DNA of 64,000 nt. It comes from Phorcus lineatus. Taxonomy: Eukaryota; Mollusca; Gastropoda; Trochida; Trochidae. Under the pieces are notes generated by a model. It did no database searches. It had not been told where the DNA came from and saw nothing but the letters and a program-made list of their open reading frames with translations. A program made the translations under genes and the position numbers. The first letter of the stretch is position 1. Each line of letters starts with the position of its first letter. Shown in pieces: positions 10,529-22,895 of this stretch. The stretch covers positions 38,165,484 to 38,229,483 of the forward strand of contig OV121095.1 of assembly GCA_921293015.1 (NCBI GenBank), written 5' to 3'.

Positions 10529-11360
10529 ATGGTGAATACACGACGTCTAAGTCGACATTTGACCACTGAAGAATTGTCTAGAGTACTTGGAATGTTGCAA
10601 AAAGGGGCGACACAACGTGAAGTCTGTAAAGAACTGGGTGTAAGCCACAGTGTAATCAACAGGGCTTTTAATCGTTCCCAAACTCCTGCCAGAAGACATA
10701 CTGGAGGTCGTGAAAGATCAACAATGCCACGTGAGGACAGTTTTTACTGCAACTCTGCAACATAACATCAGAAATACCACCCAGGTAACATCTGATCTCC
10801 GTACCACGTGTGGGATCAACGTTTCCACACATGTTATGCGTAGACGATGCATGAGTTTGTATGCAAGACAACCATGTGTTCTAATCCCCTTTACTCGTGC
10901 TCACTGTGGTGCACGTCGAGGTAGGGCTGCTGAGCATGCCGACTAGATTGCTCGTGACTAAAGTCCTTTGTTCTTCAAGGATGAGTCTAAATTTTGCCTC
11001 GATAGACGGGCGACAGAGAAGTTTGGAGAAGATGGGCAACGTTTGGTGATGGTAACATTGCTAACCACGATGAATATCGCGGAGGTTCAGTCATGGTATG
11101 GGGTGGAATCGGCTTGGATCGAAAGACTGATCTACATGTTCTTGAGAATTGCATCATGACTGGAATTCGTTACAGGGATGAGATCTTGGATGTCTACATC
11201 AAACCTTACGCAGGAGCTATCGGGGATAACTTCATACTTGTGGACGCCAATGCCAAACCACATCGAACACGGGTGGGGAAGAGTACCTTCAAATTCAAAC
11301 AATTGCGCAGATGGAATCGCCTGCTCGTCCGCCGGACCTTAATCCAATAGAACATATCAG
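10529..11360 (+). pseudogene. Tc1-like transposase pseudogene (Tc1/mariner, DD34E-like)
   Basis: Frame-shifted fragments together cover a Tc1-family transposase. The N-terminal HTH is at 10529-10690 (MLQKGATQREVCKELGVSHSVINRAF). A second-frame block follows at 10710-10946, containing RQPCVLIPF and then RAHCGARRGRAAEHAD. The first catalytic Asp is in FKDESKFCLDR (about 10971-11003). VMVWGGIGLDRKTDLHVLEN starts near 11090, and RYRDEILDVYIKPYA lies about 11170-11214. The motif that normally reads DNA with the second catalytic Asp is ANAKPHR here, an Asp-to-Ala change. After another frameshift near 11280, PDLNPIEH follows at about 11334-11358 with the catalytic Glu. The Ala-to-Glu spacing is about 34 residues, matching DD34E. 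At least three frameshifts and a TAG at 10944 make it non-functional. Homology stops abruptly after PIEH, so the 3' end is truncated. No terminal inverted repeats were identified. Confidence 0.9.
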
Positions 11361-11638
11361 TAAGGTTGGGGGCCGATGCTCTCGATAGTTTTCGGTTCTC
11401 TGGCGACCCGGAGCTGAGTGGCTACACGATATCCATCTGGCTTTATCAAACCAATATGCTGGTGAATGATTTGGAATTCAATTAAAAGTTCAGTTACTTC
11501 TAATCGTCCGTCAGGATGTTTGTTTTCTATAGCGGCAATACTTTCAACTTGTGTGTCTATTGACCCTGGTCGATTTGACAGAGGAGTACAACGATAAACT
11601 GTGGAAAACCCTTCCTCGTCCCCTCCTAATTTACACAT
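11357..11638 (-). CDS. Unassigned 93-codon ORF next to the Tc1 pseudogene
   Basis: The frame runs from ATG at 11638 and ends close to where the Tc1 homology breaks. The predicted protein is soluble, mixed in composition and without obvious low complexity (for example SIDTQVESIAAIENKHPDGR, then LEVTELLIEFQIIHQHIG). The DNA is less AT-rich than its flanks. No domain is recognised. It may be a chance ORF or a piece of another decayed element. Confidence 0.15.
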   Translation of the reverse strand: MCKLGGDEEGFSTVYRCTPLSNRPGSIDTQVESIAAIENKHPDGRLEVTELLIEFQIIHQHIGLIKPDGYRVATQLRVAREPKTIESIGPQPY

Positions 11639-12649
11639 GGGAACGTGAACATGTTTCGGCTTTGCATCCCTCCTTGTTGATACGCAATATAATATTTATT
11701 TTATCATGTTAGAGAATCCATGATTATGGTATCTCAAGGTTGAAAGAAAATATAACACGTAACACGTTATGGTTTATCTATCCTGTCATGACACGTGTTA
11801 TTATCTCTTTTGAGTGATGTCACACATGCCACAAGTTGACAGTTTGTTGTCTATTGAAAAAACTTGGATTGCTACATTTGAGAAACTTATTGAAATGTAA
11901 CAAAGTCCAAGGAGGTGTTAAGTTGGGGTCACAAATGGAATTCAGTATTGAGAAAAACGCCATTGTGTATCATGAAAGACTTGTTTCAGTCTAAAGAAAT
12001 GGGTTATAAACAAGGTCATCCACATGTTTATATGTTTCAATGGCAACCGAGGGACCCGAAAGGGGAATACTAGTTAAACATTATGGTATGTTAAAAGAAA
12101 AGAACTTTTCAAAGGGGAAACGTTCATTACTTCTCATTCAAAATAGTTTCATATCTAACAAAAGGTTTTTGAAATTTTATTTCGGATACAGATCCATCAT
12201 AATATTCAGGATCGGTATGAAACAGAAACATGGTTAGTTTGATCGGAAATAATATTTGGAGTGGTCGAGAAAAATCATTTGCATTATTTGTATTGTTAAA
12301 GTTCAAGACTAAGATACGTACCATTACTTCACCAGGTGAAATACATAAAAAAATGTCTCTGGTTACTGTGAGCCCACTGAAGTGTTCTTAAAGTGGAGTC
12401 GTAACGAGCTAAATCATACACTTCAACATTACTGATCATTCAATTTCATGTTTATATGTTTGCTTATCAGTTGTGTGACTGGCATGAACTTGGGCTCGTT
12501 GAATCCTCATTATTAAATCAATATGCTTAGATTTACCATTTTATAAAGCTTATAAAAATGATTAGCCTCTTTTATTAACAACCGTACCACACCTTAATAT
12601 TTTGTATAGAACACTGAAATGAACATTTTTTTGTATCAATCCTACAAAG

Positions 12650-13335
12650 ATTATATTCTCAAAATTTTATTCGTAGGGGGATATGTATCTGAAAAAAGAC
12701 AAAGAAAGATTTTAGGGTGAAGGGCATGCCACGCCTATATTTGAAGGGCGTCAAGACCACCTCTACAAACTCTAAACTTCATGTCACAATGACCTTATTC
12801 TGAAAATTTGAGCTTCCTACGCCAAAATTTTTTTATTCTGGTGAATCACCACAAACACGCACCTCTGCCACGCCCATATCAAAGGGGGTATAGGACATTG
12901 AAATTTACACATCTCAGTCTCCTTCTTACAAAGATGATAATTTTCGATATTTGTGATTCCTACCATTGATGCTTTTTTGAAAATAGACGAAAGAAGATTT
13001 GAGGCGAAGACCCATATTTGAAGAGGTTCAACACCATAATTACAAATTTGAGTCTTCATGTCAGAGAGGTATTACTCTTAAGATGTCAGACGCCTATGCC
13101 AATTGATTTTGAAAAAGAATTTTTAAGATTTTATGCAAGATGCCTGTCATGCCCATGTTTTAAGGGGGAGGTCTGTCCCAAATATAAAAAAAAAATAATC
13201 ACCTAGGTGAAGGGTACATCCCTACAGAATTTCAGGTTGGGTGTGCACCAGTTTTGAAAAAGATTTCGAAAATGTGAAAATTTAACGGACGGCGGACGAC
13301 GGATAAGGGGTCATACCGTCTGTTGGGCTAAAATA
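12650..13335. mobile_element. Dispersed repeat with ~138-bp internal units and GACGGAC-type tail
   Basis: Four diverged units align on a motif like ACGCCCATATTTGAAGGGGG near 12731, 12870, 13007 and 13148, about 138 bp apart. The block ends in a CGGACGGCGGACGACGGATA tail (about 13286-13305), typical of an abundant repeat class in marine invertebrate genomes. A similar tail recurs at about 50545-50585. Confidence 0.6.
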
Positions 13336-13575
13336 AACAAAATATGAATTGCAATAGGCACGTAATACTAGAGGGTAACAACCTTGACAATGGTTTCATG
13401 GGGAAATGTTTTCAAAGGTTCTTTATGCTGACGTTTTCGGGCATTTGAAAAAGAGAACACTATCAAAGTACATTATGTTGACACATGTAAATGTAATGGA
13501 CAAATATATTTTCAATTGGAAATATATTTTAGATATGAATAAAGGGCGTATGGGCTTTAACAAGTTAACACAAGT

Positions 13576-13947
13576 TTGAACACAATTCTTACATATGTTA
13601 CTTTTAATATGCCTAGAAGTTACCACGCAGCAATGGCCAAATTTAGATGTGTTGTAGCCCCGATAAGATTAGAAACTGAGCGATATGAAAACCTACCAGT
13701 CAATGAAAAGACGTGTTTTAATTGCAATAATAATGTCGAAGACGAGCTACATGTACTGTTTCATTGCGATATGTATAAGGAAATTAGAGAAAACCTCTTT
13801 AAATTTTCATCTACCCATGTTGTTGATTTTGATATTTTAACGGAGTGAGATAAACTCTTTATTTGTAAAGATGATGGCATGTTTTATTATTTTGCCAAAA
13901 CCCGCTTTTTAATACTAAAGAGAAGGAAACGTCTTTTATTTTCTTAA
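13576..13947 (+). pseudogene. C-terminal fragment of non-LTR retrotransposon ORF2
   Basis: The 90-residue open stretch PRSYHAAMAKFRCVVAPIRLETERYENLP is followed by a zf-RVT-type zinc-binding motif with Cys47, Cys50, His59 and Cys64 (CFNC, then ELHVLFHC). This arrangement ends many LINE reverse-transcriptase ORFs in molluscs and other invertebrates. A TGA at 13846-13848 interrupts the frame, but the same frame continues (DKLFICKDDGMFYYFAKTRFLILKRRKRLL) to TAA at 13945-13947, the expected LINE C-terminus. So this is one old ORF with a nonsense mutation. The reverse-transcriptase core upstream is absent or scrambled, as expected for a 5'-truncated insertion. Confidence 0.85.
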
Positions 13948-14110
13948 ACTAACCAATTTCATGTCATAGACTTCATGTTTTGTGTCTCTCATAACTCATA
14001 TTGAGTGGCTCAGTACTCTTTTATCCATGTTTCTTTTATCCAAGTACTCTTTTATCCATGTATTGAATTTAATTGTTGTACAGAAGTAAGACGTAAATAA
14101 AAAATTGTCT
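13948..14110 (+). mobile_element. Probable LINE 3' UTR
   Basis: AT-rich sequence directly after the ORF2 fragment. It contains an imperfect tandem pair of an 18-bp unit (AGTACTCTTTTATCCATG, about 14011-14060) and ends in an AATAAA (14096-14101) followed by an A-run. This is consistent with the retroposed 3' end. The right boundary is approximate. Confidence 0.45.
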
Positions 14111-17100
14111 ATGTCAAGTTGTACAATGCTAGCTTTAGTCTATTCTTACTTACATAATACGAAAGGTGTAGCGGTGGAGAGGAAAAGGTGTTGTCAATGT
14201 TATATATAAACTCTTCACTATTGAAACATGCGACAGTTGTTTACATAAAGGCTATGGTTCTACTGCTTTTTAACTTCCTGGATCAATTGTTGCAAAACGT
14301 TTATTTTTCTGCTCGCATTTTCTGATATAATTTTATGGATCGGTGTACATTCACAAATTAATGAAGCACCCCCACTTTTTATCATCAAATGATTCTGATG
14401 AGAATATAGACAGCTTGTCCGGCAAACAACCAGTGATATCAGATAGAACAATTATCTAGCAAAGAAGAAACGAAAACATCACCCTATTAATAACTTTTTT
14501 AAGAAAAGCTTGGTGTTTTGACGTCAAAATCCACCTTAAAATGGAAAATGTGAATCAATTTTTGATTGCTGTAAATAGATTAGCGACAGTCGTTCAACTA
14601 AAGTGATTGTTTAACAAACGCTTTTTCATCTAAATGCAATAAGTCACTGTGGAGTGGGTTGTCGTAATCAGTTTAAGCTTATGGTATTATAAAAGCATCG
14701 AAATCACAGAACGTTAACCATGTAAACCTAATTGCCTACAGAACTATGTACGTTTAATTGCGATGTTGATATTCAAGGTGGATGCACGTGACCTGTGTGC
14801 ACGTAGTTATCTTAACCATCGGATTCTGTTATCTGCACAGGACCCGGAGTTGTTATCTTTTTATCATAGACCTTATATACCAATACCTGAATGAAATTAA
14901 ATGCGAAGTGACGAAGTAGCGAATTGACGATGTACCTTATATCAAGAGCAACCCCAATTTTCACTACAAGTCTTAAACGGGCATTAACAGGAACTTACAG
15001 ATGCCTCAATAATGCGTATCGTGTTGTCCGTAACTTTTACCTTGAGTATATGTCGATGTAGATAATATATATAGTTCACGGTATATTATCATAGCACGTT
15101 TCAACTGTTTACTATCGACCACCGATTACATCACTTCATATGTTTGATAATTTCACACCGAATCAGGTTCACATGCAATAGTTACTAGAACTAGGAAAAC
15201 CAATAGGCTTAAAGATTTTTGATAACCAAAGGTGGAGGAAATAAATAAACACCTTTGTAAATTTATTTTTTATTAGCTTTAAATAAATTTAGTATCAATA
15301 TAACAATTTAACATCTTGGGCTGTAAGTATTAAAGTATTAAGTATCCTCACTGTTCCGTCGCCAGTGAACTGTTACATTGCAGGCAAGTTTCGCGCACCT
15401 GTAAATGTCTCTCACTGCCACAACTTCAGTTCTGTTTCACAACCTGCATAATATCACCGTTCAGCAGCTTTCCTCGAAAGTCTTTGCTAAGTCCATCACA
15501 TTTAACAAAATGGCAGCCACGCAAGCTGATTAAATCACCTTATATAATGCGTCAAGTCCACGCCCTCCCATTAAGACACAGTGTCACAGCTTAATTGCTA
15601 ACCAATTATGTCATAGTCCTGGTTAGTAACTCCGAGATAAGTTTATCACTGTAAGATCATTCACGTGAAGTTGTTCCCGTGACTTGTCCGTCGTGGAACT
15701 GGGTGTGCTTGGTTTGCTATCACAATGAAAACGGCGTACTCTATGTAACGACTCTGCACGCCGACCACGATGGGTACCTCCCTCACTCGCACGTTACCCG
15801 AGACCCTTCAGCATTGAAGAGAGGTTCTGAAAAAATAACGATTCATATGAAATTACATGCTTCTATTCGTCAAGCACAATTAAATGCAAGTAATAAGTAT
15901 CTGATTGCAACATATCTGAAATAATCTCGTTCTGTAAACAAACAAAAGCTTTGTAATAGGAAGTATATGGTTGTTGCCGAAGTACATCAGCCTAAATAAG
16001 ACTATAAATCAAAGGTAATCTTCCCACTCTGAAGACTTCACATTGAAAATATAACTTGAATTTATCCCGCTTACAGGTCTGTCATGTCCCAGTGAACCAT
16101 ACATCAAAATGATAATATACGGTAACAACTTATCTTGTGGTGACGAACACAATATTATACAATACCCTGCGATGAGGGACTCGCATAACCTATGTAGGAG
16201 TTATATAATCTGTTGCAGCTTTATGCAATTAACCTAACACAAAGATAAATCACATTTATCCTTATGTAAATTTTCATCCATCAGGGAACATTAAACGAGC
16301 TAAAAATAAATAAATACGAAAATGTTGCCTATCCTCAACGCTTATGGTGTATGTGTTAAAGTTTAAGTTGTATAAACCCTAATGCAGAATTTAGATCTTC
16401 TTATGAGAGAGCAGGCTTATAGAATGATAACAAGATATAAAAATCGAAATATTCAACGCGGAATGGCATATTTTTGCGAATGTTAAGAATTAAACGGAGA
16501 CCATAACCTTAAGCCAAGTTAAGACTTTGGAATGTCGGAAAACGCTTATAACATCATCATCATCCTCATGACCATCATCATTGTACAAAGTAATATTTCT
16601 TCAGTCTATAAATGACCACAGCCCGTATAATCTCTGACGTGTTTTGTCCAGTTAATGTGCCCGTCAGCTGTATTCTAGACTGCCGTCTGAAGACTGCTTG
16701 TAGAGTAAAGAGGTGACATTGGGCGAGGATATCTGTAGTTATTTGTTTAACACAACACAACCCCCATATTTGCTCAGCGCCTGACAAACGAAGGCCAACT
16801 AAACACGGCAACGCGGACACATTGAATCCATAGACATTATTCACTGCTTTACTTTTTAAACTATTTGTATTCATCACCATTTGTAAAAGGGAGGACGTAT
16901 TCTTCTTGTTGTATTTTCCCATTATGTTTCTCAGGGACTTTTAAAGTGATTTACGAACTTTGTCTTCCCACTGTAAAGACATTTAGCAATGCCATACTCG
17001 TCAACAGATGTTAGGCTCATGGCACTCTAAAGCTTTTTAGCGTCAAAATGGTCTTAAGATATTATGAATAAAGTATGTTCACACTGACAAAGCTTAGAAA

Positions 17101-18120
17101 ATAAAGGGCAAATCTGAGAACATCGACAATGTGTAAGTGTAACTGCACAGATGAAGTTAACTCAAAAGTATAAACTTGTTTACTATAGTTTTCCTTTCAC
17201 ATGAATTCATAGGTAAAAACATATTCGGATATTTCAGGGAATAATTATTGGGTATAATCTAAGGTTGAAGTTTCGTTCACTTATTACTTTATGATATCGT
17301 AATATTTTAATAACACTACCAACCACATAGTCTCTTATACTTTCATTCTGAAATAAAACATCCCAAGTTACGCAGCAGAAATTCTGCTTGAATGAAGTTT
17401 TGAAAAAAACGGATTCTATGTCATATAATCCATATGATGCTTATGTGTGGCCCACATCATGTTACTATTTCTATATCTGCATAAACTCAATGGCAAAAAA
17501 GGAAATGCTACGGTGTGGGATTTATCGATAGGAGTTCGTGTCTGTTTGTGAGGTCAACACTCCGGCGTGTTTGTAATACTACTGAACGAGGTTTAAACCG
17601 GCACTCGTTGTATGTCCTGTGTAAAAATAAAGCGAGGTTTCGTTTTTTTAGATTTATCCATTGGCTTAAATTCTCTAACTCGAATTTCCTCATATCTTAT
17701 TTATTTTAATGCGGTTTGCTACCGGAAAAACGTTTGAGACTCAATTTGGATATCATTGACTTGTCATTTATCGCAACCTTTAAACATGTGTCAATATTTT
17801 ATTGATTTTTAGAATTTAATACCTACGTAAAATACCATGATGACCATCAACACATGTTGAACATTTGAAAAATTCCTCTTTACAGACTGTGAAGGAACAT
17901 TACAACGTCACGTATTTTGTAAACCACACTTTTACAAGCCTTAGTAAATCAGCGTTGCAATTAACATGATTGCGTGTGTTACAGATGTTAACATTATGAC
18001 AGGCGGTAACACAATCTGCCAACACGATGAAATATGTAGGAGTTCTACAGCTCGGGGCTGTCCGCGTAACGTGTCACATATGGAGAGGCGACATCTGGAT
18101 GTGGAAGATACAGTTCTGTC
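14110..18120. other. Non-coding stretch; one GC-richer island
   Basis: No gene recognised. The island at 15340-15830 is richer in GC/CpG and holds a GCGCACCTGT motif (15393-15402), an AAAATGGC word and several CACGTG-like boxes, so it is a candidate regulatory region. The longest minus ORF here (16578-16922, 114 codons) has no recognisable domain. Confidence 0.45.
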
Positions 18121-18122
18121 AT

Positions 18123-18196
18123 TATATAAGCCTCAGTCGTACTGCAGTACCGTTATACCTTCATAACAGTACTGCAGTACGACTGAAGCTTATATT
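18123..18196. repeat. 33-bp-arm inverted repeat
   Basis: ATATAAGCCTCAGTCGTACT is answered by AGTACGACTGAAGCTTATAT, with arms 18123-18155 and 18163-18196 and a 7-nt loop. The arm contains the consensus unit of the adjacent minisatellite, so it may be two inverted units of that array. Confidence 0.85.
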
Positions 18197-18289
18197 AATC
18201 TCCATTTGGCAATATATGCCATAATAACCTCACTCTAGTATCCTACCCCTTGCCACTTTCTTACCATAGCAAAACATGTATTCTATAGA

Positions 18290-18690
18290 TGATATGCAGT
18301 ATAGCCATCACATCGACCTCAGTCACTTTGCAGTATTTCATTATTTGTGTCTCGGTCACAGTGCGTACTGTGGTATTGGTCCCGGTCACTTTGCAGTTTC
18401 ATTGTATGTGTCCCAGCCACAGTGCGTACTGTCATAATGGTCTCAGTCACATATCGTAGTATCATATGTAGTATCGTCACCATTAGATCTCAGTGACAAT
18501 GCCATTTTATCATCATGAGTCTCTGTCATACTGCAGTACTGTCATCACCTCGACCGCAGTCATTGCAGAACTGTCATCATAAAAGCCTCGGTCAAAATGT
18601 TACACATGTCCCGGTCACTATGCAGTTCTGTCCCCATAAGGTCTCAGTCACATTGCAGTGGGGTCATGGTAAGAATTTCTGTCACACTAC
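18290..18690. repeat. Degenerate ~35-bp minisatellite
   Basis: About eleven diverged units around TCTCAGTCACATTGCAGTAC plus TGTCATCATAAG. CAGTCAC, CGGTCAC and GTCAT recur every 33-38 bp. No unit keeps a reading frame. Confidence 0.85.
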
Positions 18691-18799
18691 ACACCTTAAC
18701 TTACACTCAAACAATAGTCATTCTTGTATTTCAGATTATACTTATTAAGATAATACATAATAGTGTCATAGTTTTAGTTATAAAACAATTACTAGCGAC

Positions 18800-20930
18800 A
18801 TATTGAACATAATTCACTCGAATATTTGTAATCCCATATTTTCTAACATGGAGAGAGAACAGAATTTGATTTATGTAACTAGAATCTATACACGAGGCAC
18901 ATACAACAAAACAACGTATGAAGGTTCGATTGGTAGAATTCAGTGTTCAGCTCAAATATCACATGAGTCATTCTAATCATTATTTGTTTCACATCCTGCT
19001 TGGAATAGAACATGACACATCTTTGATTCCTATTGTATACAACTTACGGTAACAATATACGGCGCGCATCTATGTACAAAGTGACCAAAGAATGCAGTGG
19101 GAAGTTGTTCGCAAGGTTTCACACAAGGAGTGGGGACTGTGTCTCAAGCACGCACCTGTTGGACTGGGGGAGGTTATTGATACAGCTGGTCGATAAAGTA
19201 CCATGTAGCTTATGTATGAGATTTTATTCTTACTTATTATTATATCTTATCGTTAAATATTAGAGCTTCATCTAGATTCTAACAATATAATGATGGAAAT
19301 TTGTTTTTATTATTCATTTTTGTTTAGATATTTATAGAATATCGTCGAAAGGAGAGAAATCGAGTTTGATGTCCTGAGGAAAGCATTTTTCAGCGAAGAA
19401 ATATAACACTTTATGGACTGTAATACAGTTTGGAGACAAATTAGTATTTAGATACCAAAACAATTTGACAAAAAGTGAGGAGAAAGAAAAAAGCCAAATG
19501 ATGATCATGTTTCGACTCTATCCCTATTAATATCATCAAAACACTCTTGCGGTTTCTTTCTCGCATGGGACCACTCCTGAAATTACTCAGGAAATAGGTC
19601 TTTACATGTTAGCAAAAGAACGTTGCATTAATTTTGTTAAGCGCCTTAGCGAGTGGATATATCACGAAAACGACTTCGTGTCTGTTTAATAAACAAGGAA
19701 ATAGATTTGATTAATTAACACCGCATGACCTTTACAAACCAAGGTCAATAACAAACAGTGTAAACACGGGAAGAGAAGTAGTTGACGTGATGTAACGACC
19801 ACATGTCGTAATGACTTCTCCATATGACATTAACCATTGTCCTTCGTGTGACTTTGTCATTCAAAGTGCTCGACAACTCAACATGCAGTAGAAATTAGTC
19901 CTACTCGTAATGTGCTTTCGGTTAACACTTCGCCTTTCTTTACTTACTCTACACTTAACCTTTCGCAACAACATGTTTGCCATAGCCTTTCTTGCTGAGA
20001 GAATTGATAAGAACCGAGCCACATTCACATGTTGGTTGTGCTGCCAAATTAGTTTGACGTAATTGATAGGAAACAAGACCTCACTGAACATACAGATCAA
20101 CTGTTTTATCTCGGAAGAAGTTGAATCTATTGCTCGCGTTTTCAATACTCAGAAGTTTTGTTGCACCACGTTTAAGCCACAGGTACACGCCAATATTTCG
20201 TAGATATACATAATGCACAGATAATGGATAACTCTCGATATCTCTAACGATCTAGATTCAGTTAATTCACCATAGATTTATTTTGAAAATTCGCGTCTTT
20301 AGATGAAAATGTTACCTCTTAAAGACCAAACATATTTAATGCATCGTTGCATTACATCCACATGAACTCCGATATCGGCTACATTCAAAGTATGGATACA
20401 ATCTATATACCAAATCTTCCGAGTTTTTATTTTCCTTAGTGCCTTTTGTGGCATAAGTTTTTTTAATTATTTATTGCAGGTCAGCTGTAAAGAATAATAA
20501 GATTTATTTGCACCAGAGAGCTGAAGCGAGTCCATATGTCCTCATAAACCTTAAAATAGCAATTTTGAGCGCCTTTATTATCCTTCTCTTTCTTCATTTG
20601 ACAACACCGACCCCATTCATTTACGGGACAAACAAAGTTTGGGATACTTATATTCTTATGATTCGCTGATGTTAATGTGTCATTGAAAAAAAGTTTAATA
20701 ATTCAAAAATTTATTTTTAAAATATACATTCTTCTATTTGTCCTGTATATGAATGATTTATTCTTTGATGTCACGTTGAAATTACCATCAACCAACTGCC
20801 ATGGAGTATGGAGAATCAGGAATGCGAGATAGCCGACTAGCGAGGACGTGGGTAGATTCAAGCAGAGGTATTTCAAGAATGTAATCTCATAAAATGGTAA
20901 TGCGGGTATACGTGATATGTAGGTATCTCG
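18800..20930. other. Non-coding stretch
   Basis: No gene recognised. A CGCACCTGT motif occurs at 19151-19159 in a short GC-richer patch. Confidence 0.5.
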
Positions 20931-20937
20931 TTACCCT

Positions 20938-21758
20938 GACCTACTCTCCTATTCAGTATCTTCACGTGGTGGTTCTCGAGGTAAACAGCTAAAATTGTTT
21001 CCTGACTTCCTTCAAAGTATCTTTATGGAGTGCATTATTGTAAAGAGGTTTAATTTGGTGTCTATCTTCCTATCAAGTATCTTTTTAAGGTGTTTGGCTA
21101 TAAACAAATTAAATGTCATATCTACCTTCCTATCGCTTATATTCATGAAGTGCGGTATTGTGCGGAATCGCTGTATAACTTCCTTTAAAGTATTTTCATG
21201 AAGTCTGGTATTTTTGTGAATAGGCTAAATTGCTCTCTGACTTCCTTAAAAAATCTTCATGAAGTGCGTTATTGCTAACAAATTCAATTGCTGTCTGTCT
21301 TACTATAAAGTATCTTCATGAAGTGCATTATACTGTTTCCCTTCCTATAGAGTATGTTCATGAAGTGGTTCATTGCAAACAAGTCTCTTCTAATCTGTCT
21401 GAGTGGCATTCTAGAAGTTATCCGTATAAGAAAGACAAGGATTTTTATGGATTATCAACTTCTTCATTGTACTGAAAGCGACGTTTTCGGTATAGCTTCT
21501 TAAACGTCGCTAGAAGTTAATAATCCATAAAAAAATACTTGTCTTCCTTAAGTATCTTCATGAAGCGTCTTATTGAAAACAAGTTAAATTTCATGTCTAC
21601 CTTCCTGTCGAGCGTCTTCATGAAGTACTTGACAGAAATCAAATTTAAGTTTATATCTACCTTCCAATGAAGTATCTTAATCAAGAACATTATTGTTAAC
21701 AATTTTAATTTTATATCTACCCAACTATTAAGTTTCTTCATGAAGTGCTTCAAATTGA
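20938..21758. repeat. Degenerate ~60-bp minisatellite, interrupted
   Basis: Units centred on CTTCCT-AAGTATCTTCATGAAGTGC, then ATTGTAAACAAGTT, recur about every 60 bp before (20938-21404) and after (21547-21758) an inserted fold-back. Divergence between units is high, so the array is old. The palindromic CTTCATGAAG is the best conserved part. Confidence 0.9.
21405..21546. mobile_element. Fold-back element inserted in the 60-bp minisatellite
   Basis: Left arm 21432-21488 (AAGACAAGGATTTTTATGGA, then CAACTTCT and GCGACGTTT) pairs with right arm 21501-21546. The left arm carries about 14 extra bases. Its left part, starting GGCATTCTAGAAGTT, also occurs at about 39337-39412. It has no coding capacity. 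Confidence 0.75.
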
Positions 21759-21769
21759 ATGTTCTCTAA

Positions 21770-22780
21770 TTCTTATCAACTATGTCAACATGATAGGGCA
21801 CCATATCTGACACTTGAGTGCTGATAACTTTCTAATCAGTTATGTCAACCAAGTGGGACAACATTACCCAATGGAATCTTACCTACTTTTAAATCAAACA
21901 TCCTAACTCGGTGAAATAATCAATACAAGGAAAACTGCCCTACATCTTATCAAATTCTTATCGTGATATCAAATGTTGCCTGCTTTTTTAACCAGTCACG
22001 TCATATAGTGAAACAACAAATAATATCAGTAAGCTGTTAAGTTATTAGAATATTTTTTTTTTATGAAGAAATTGCCAAGTAGTATATTCTCGTGATGGAA
22101 ACATAATGAATTGTAAAAACAAGTTCACCCACTGTGGTTATGTAAACTTCAGTTTGAAGTGTTTATTAACGTACTGTCATTTAACAAGTTTGTTTGAAAA
22201 CAATATACATTGTATATCAGCAATGTCCTGCAATGAAATGTTCATTCTTAAGCTGTAACTTCAGTAACGAAGAAATGCAACATTGAAATGTTATCAGTCA
22301 GGTTAGACGTCAAACATAAAATAAACTGTTCTTCGAACATTGTGGCACATTTCCTATCAAATTGTACAGTGTATATTTGAACTGCATATATGTACACAGT
22401 ACCTGTCCTGCTTGTGATGTACTTGAATTAATATTGCGAAATGATCTCTTCGAAACCAAGGCAGTATTACTTTAAAATGAATAAAATTCGATTCTCCTGT
22501 GTGTTCACTACAGCTATAAGCCTTATTCAGAAACTCGGTTCATGAGAACTTAAACCCTATAACAGTGCAAGATAGCGGTTGTCGGAATCTGGACAGACAG
22601 AAGTTTATGTCATCAGTATCGCGACCTCCGGAAGGTCATGTAAACACGTATGTTTACATATAAAGTAGCGATAACATTGAATACTAGGTCAGGAAAGTAT
22701 TCGCTTACCAAAAACGGTCAAACGTTTGTGTTGCTAGTTTTAAGGTTTGTGATACAGATGTGAGCTTGAAGTCTTTCTTG
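21770..22780. other. Non-coding stretch
   Basis: AT-rich. At 21780-22040 there are very weak repeats of TTATGTCAAC and GTGGGACAACA words. Nothing else was recognised. Confidence 0.45.
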
Positions 22781-22787
22781 AGGCCAG

Positions 22788-22895
22788 GGCCTAGATTTTC
22801 GAAGTTCTCTTAGTGCTAAGATAGTCGTAAGCCAATGTTAATGGATGGTACTTAAGACAAACTTAGTGCTAAGAGGGCTTCGAAAATTTAGGTCC
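22788..22895. mobile_element. 108-bp MITE-like fold-back
   Basis: Terminal inverted repeats of about 34 bp: GGGCCTAGATTTTCGAAG at the left and CTTCGAAAATTTAGGTCC at the right, with few mismatches. The unpaired centre is about 40 bp. The type (CCTAGATTTTCGAAG ends with CTTAGTGCTAAG inside) is common as a small dispersed element in mollusc genomes. There is no ORF. Confidence 0.8.

Noticed and set aside
16578..16922. 114-codon minus ORF
   Set aside because: No recognisable domain, plain base composition and no supporting signals; listed only as part of a non-coding stretch.
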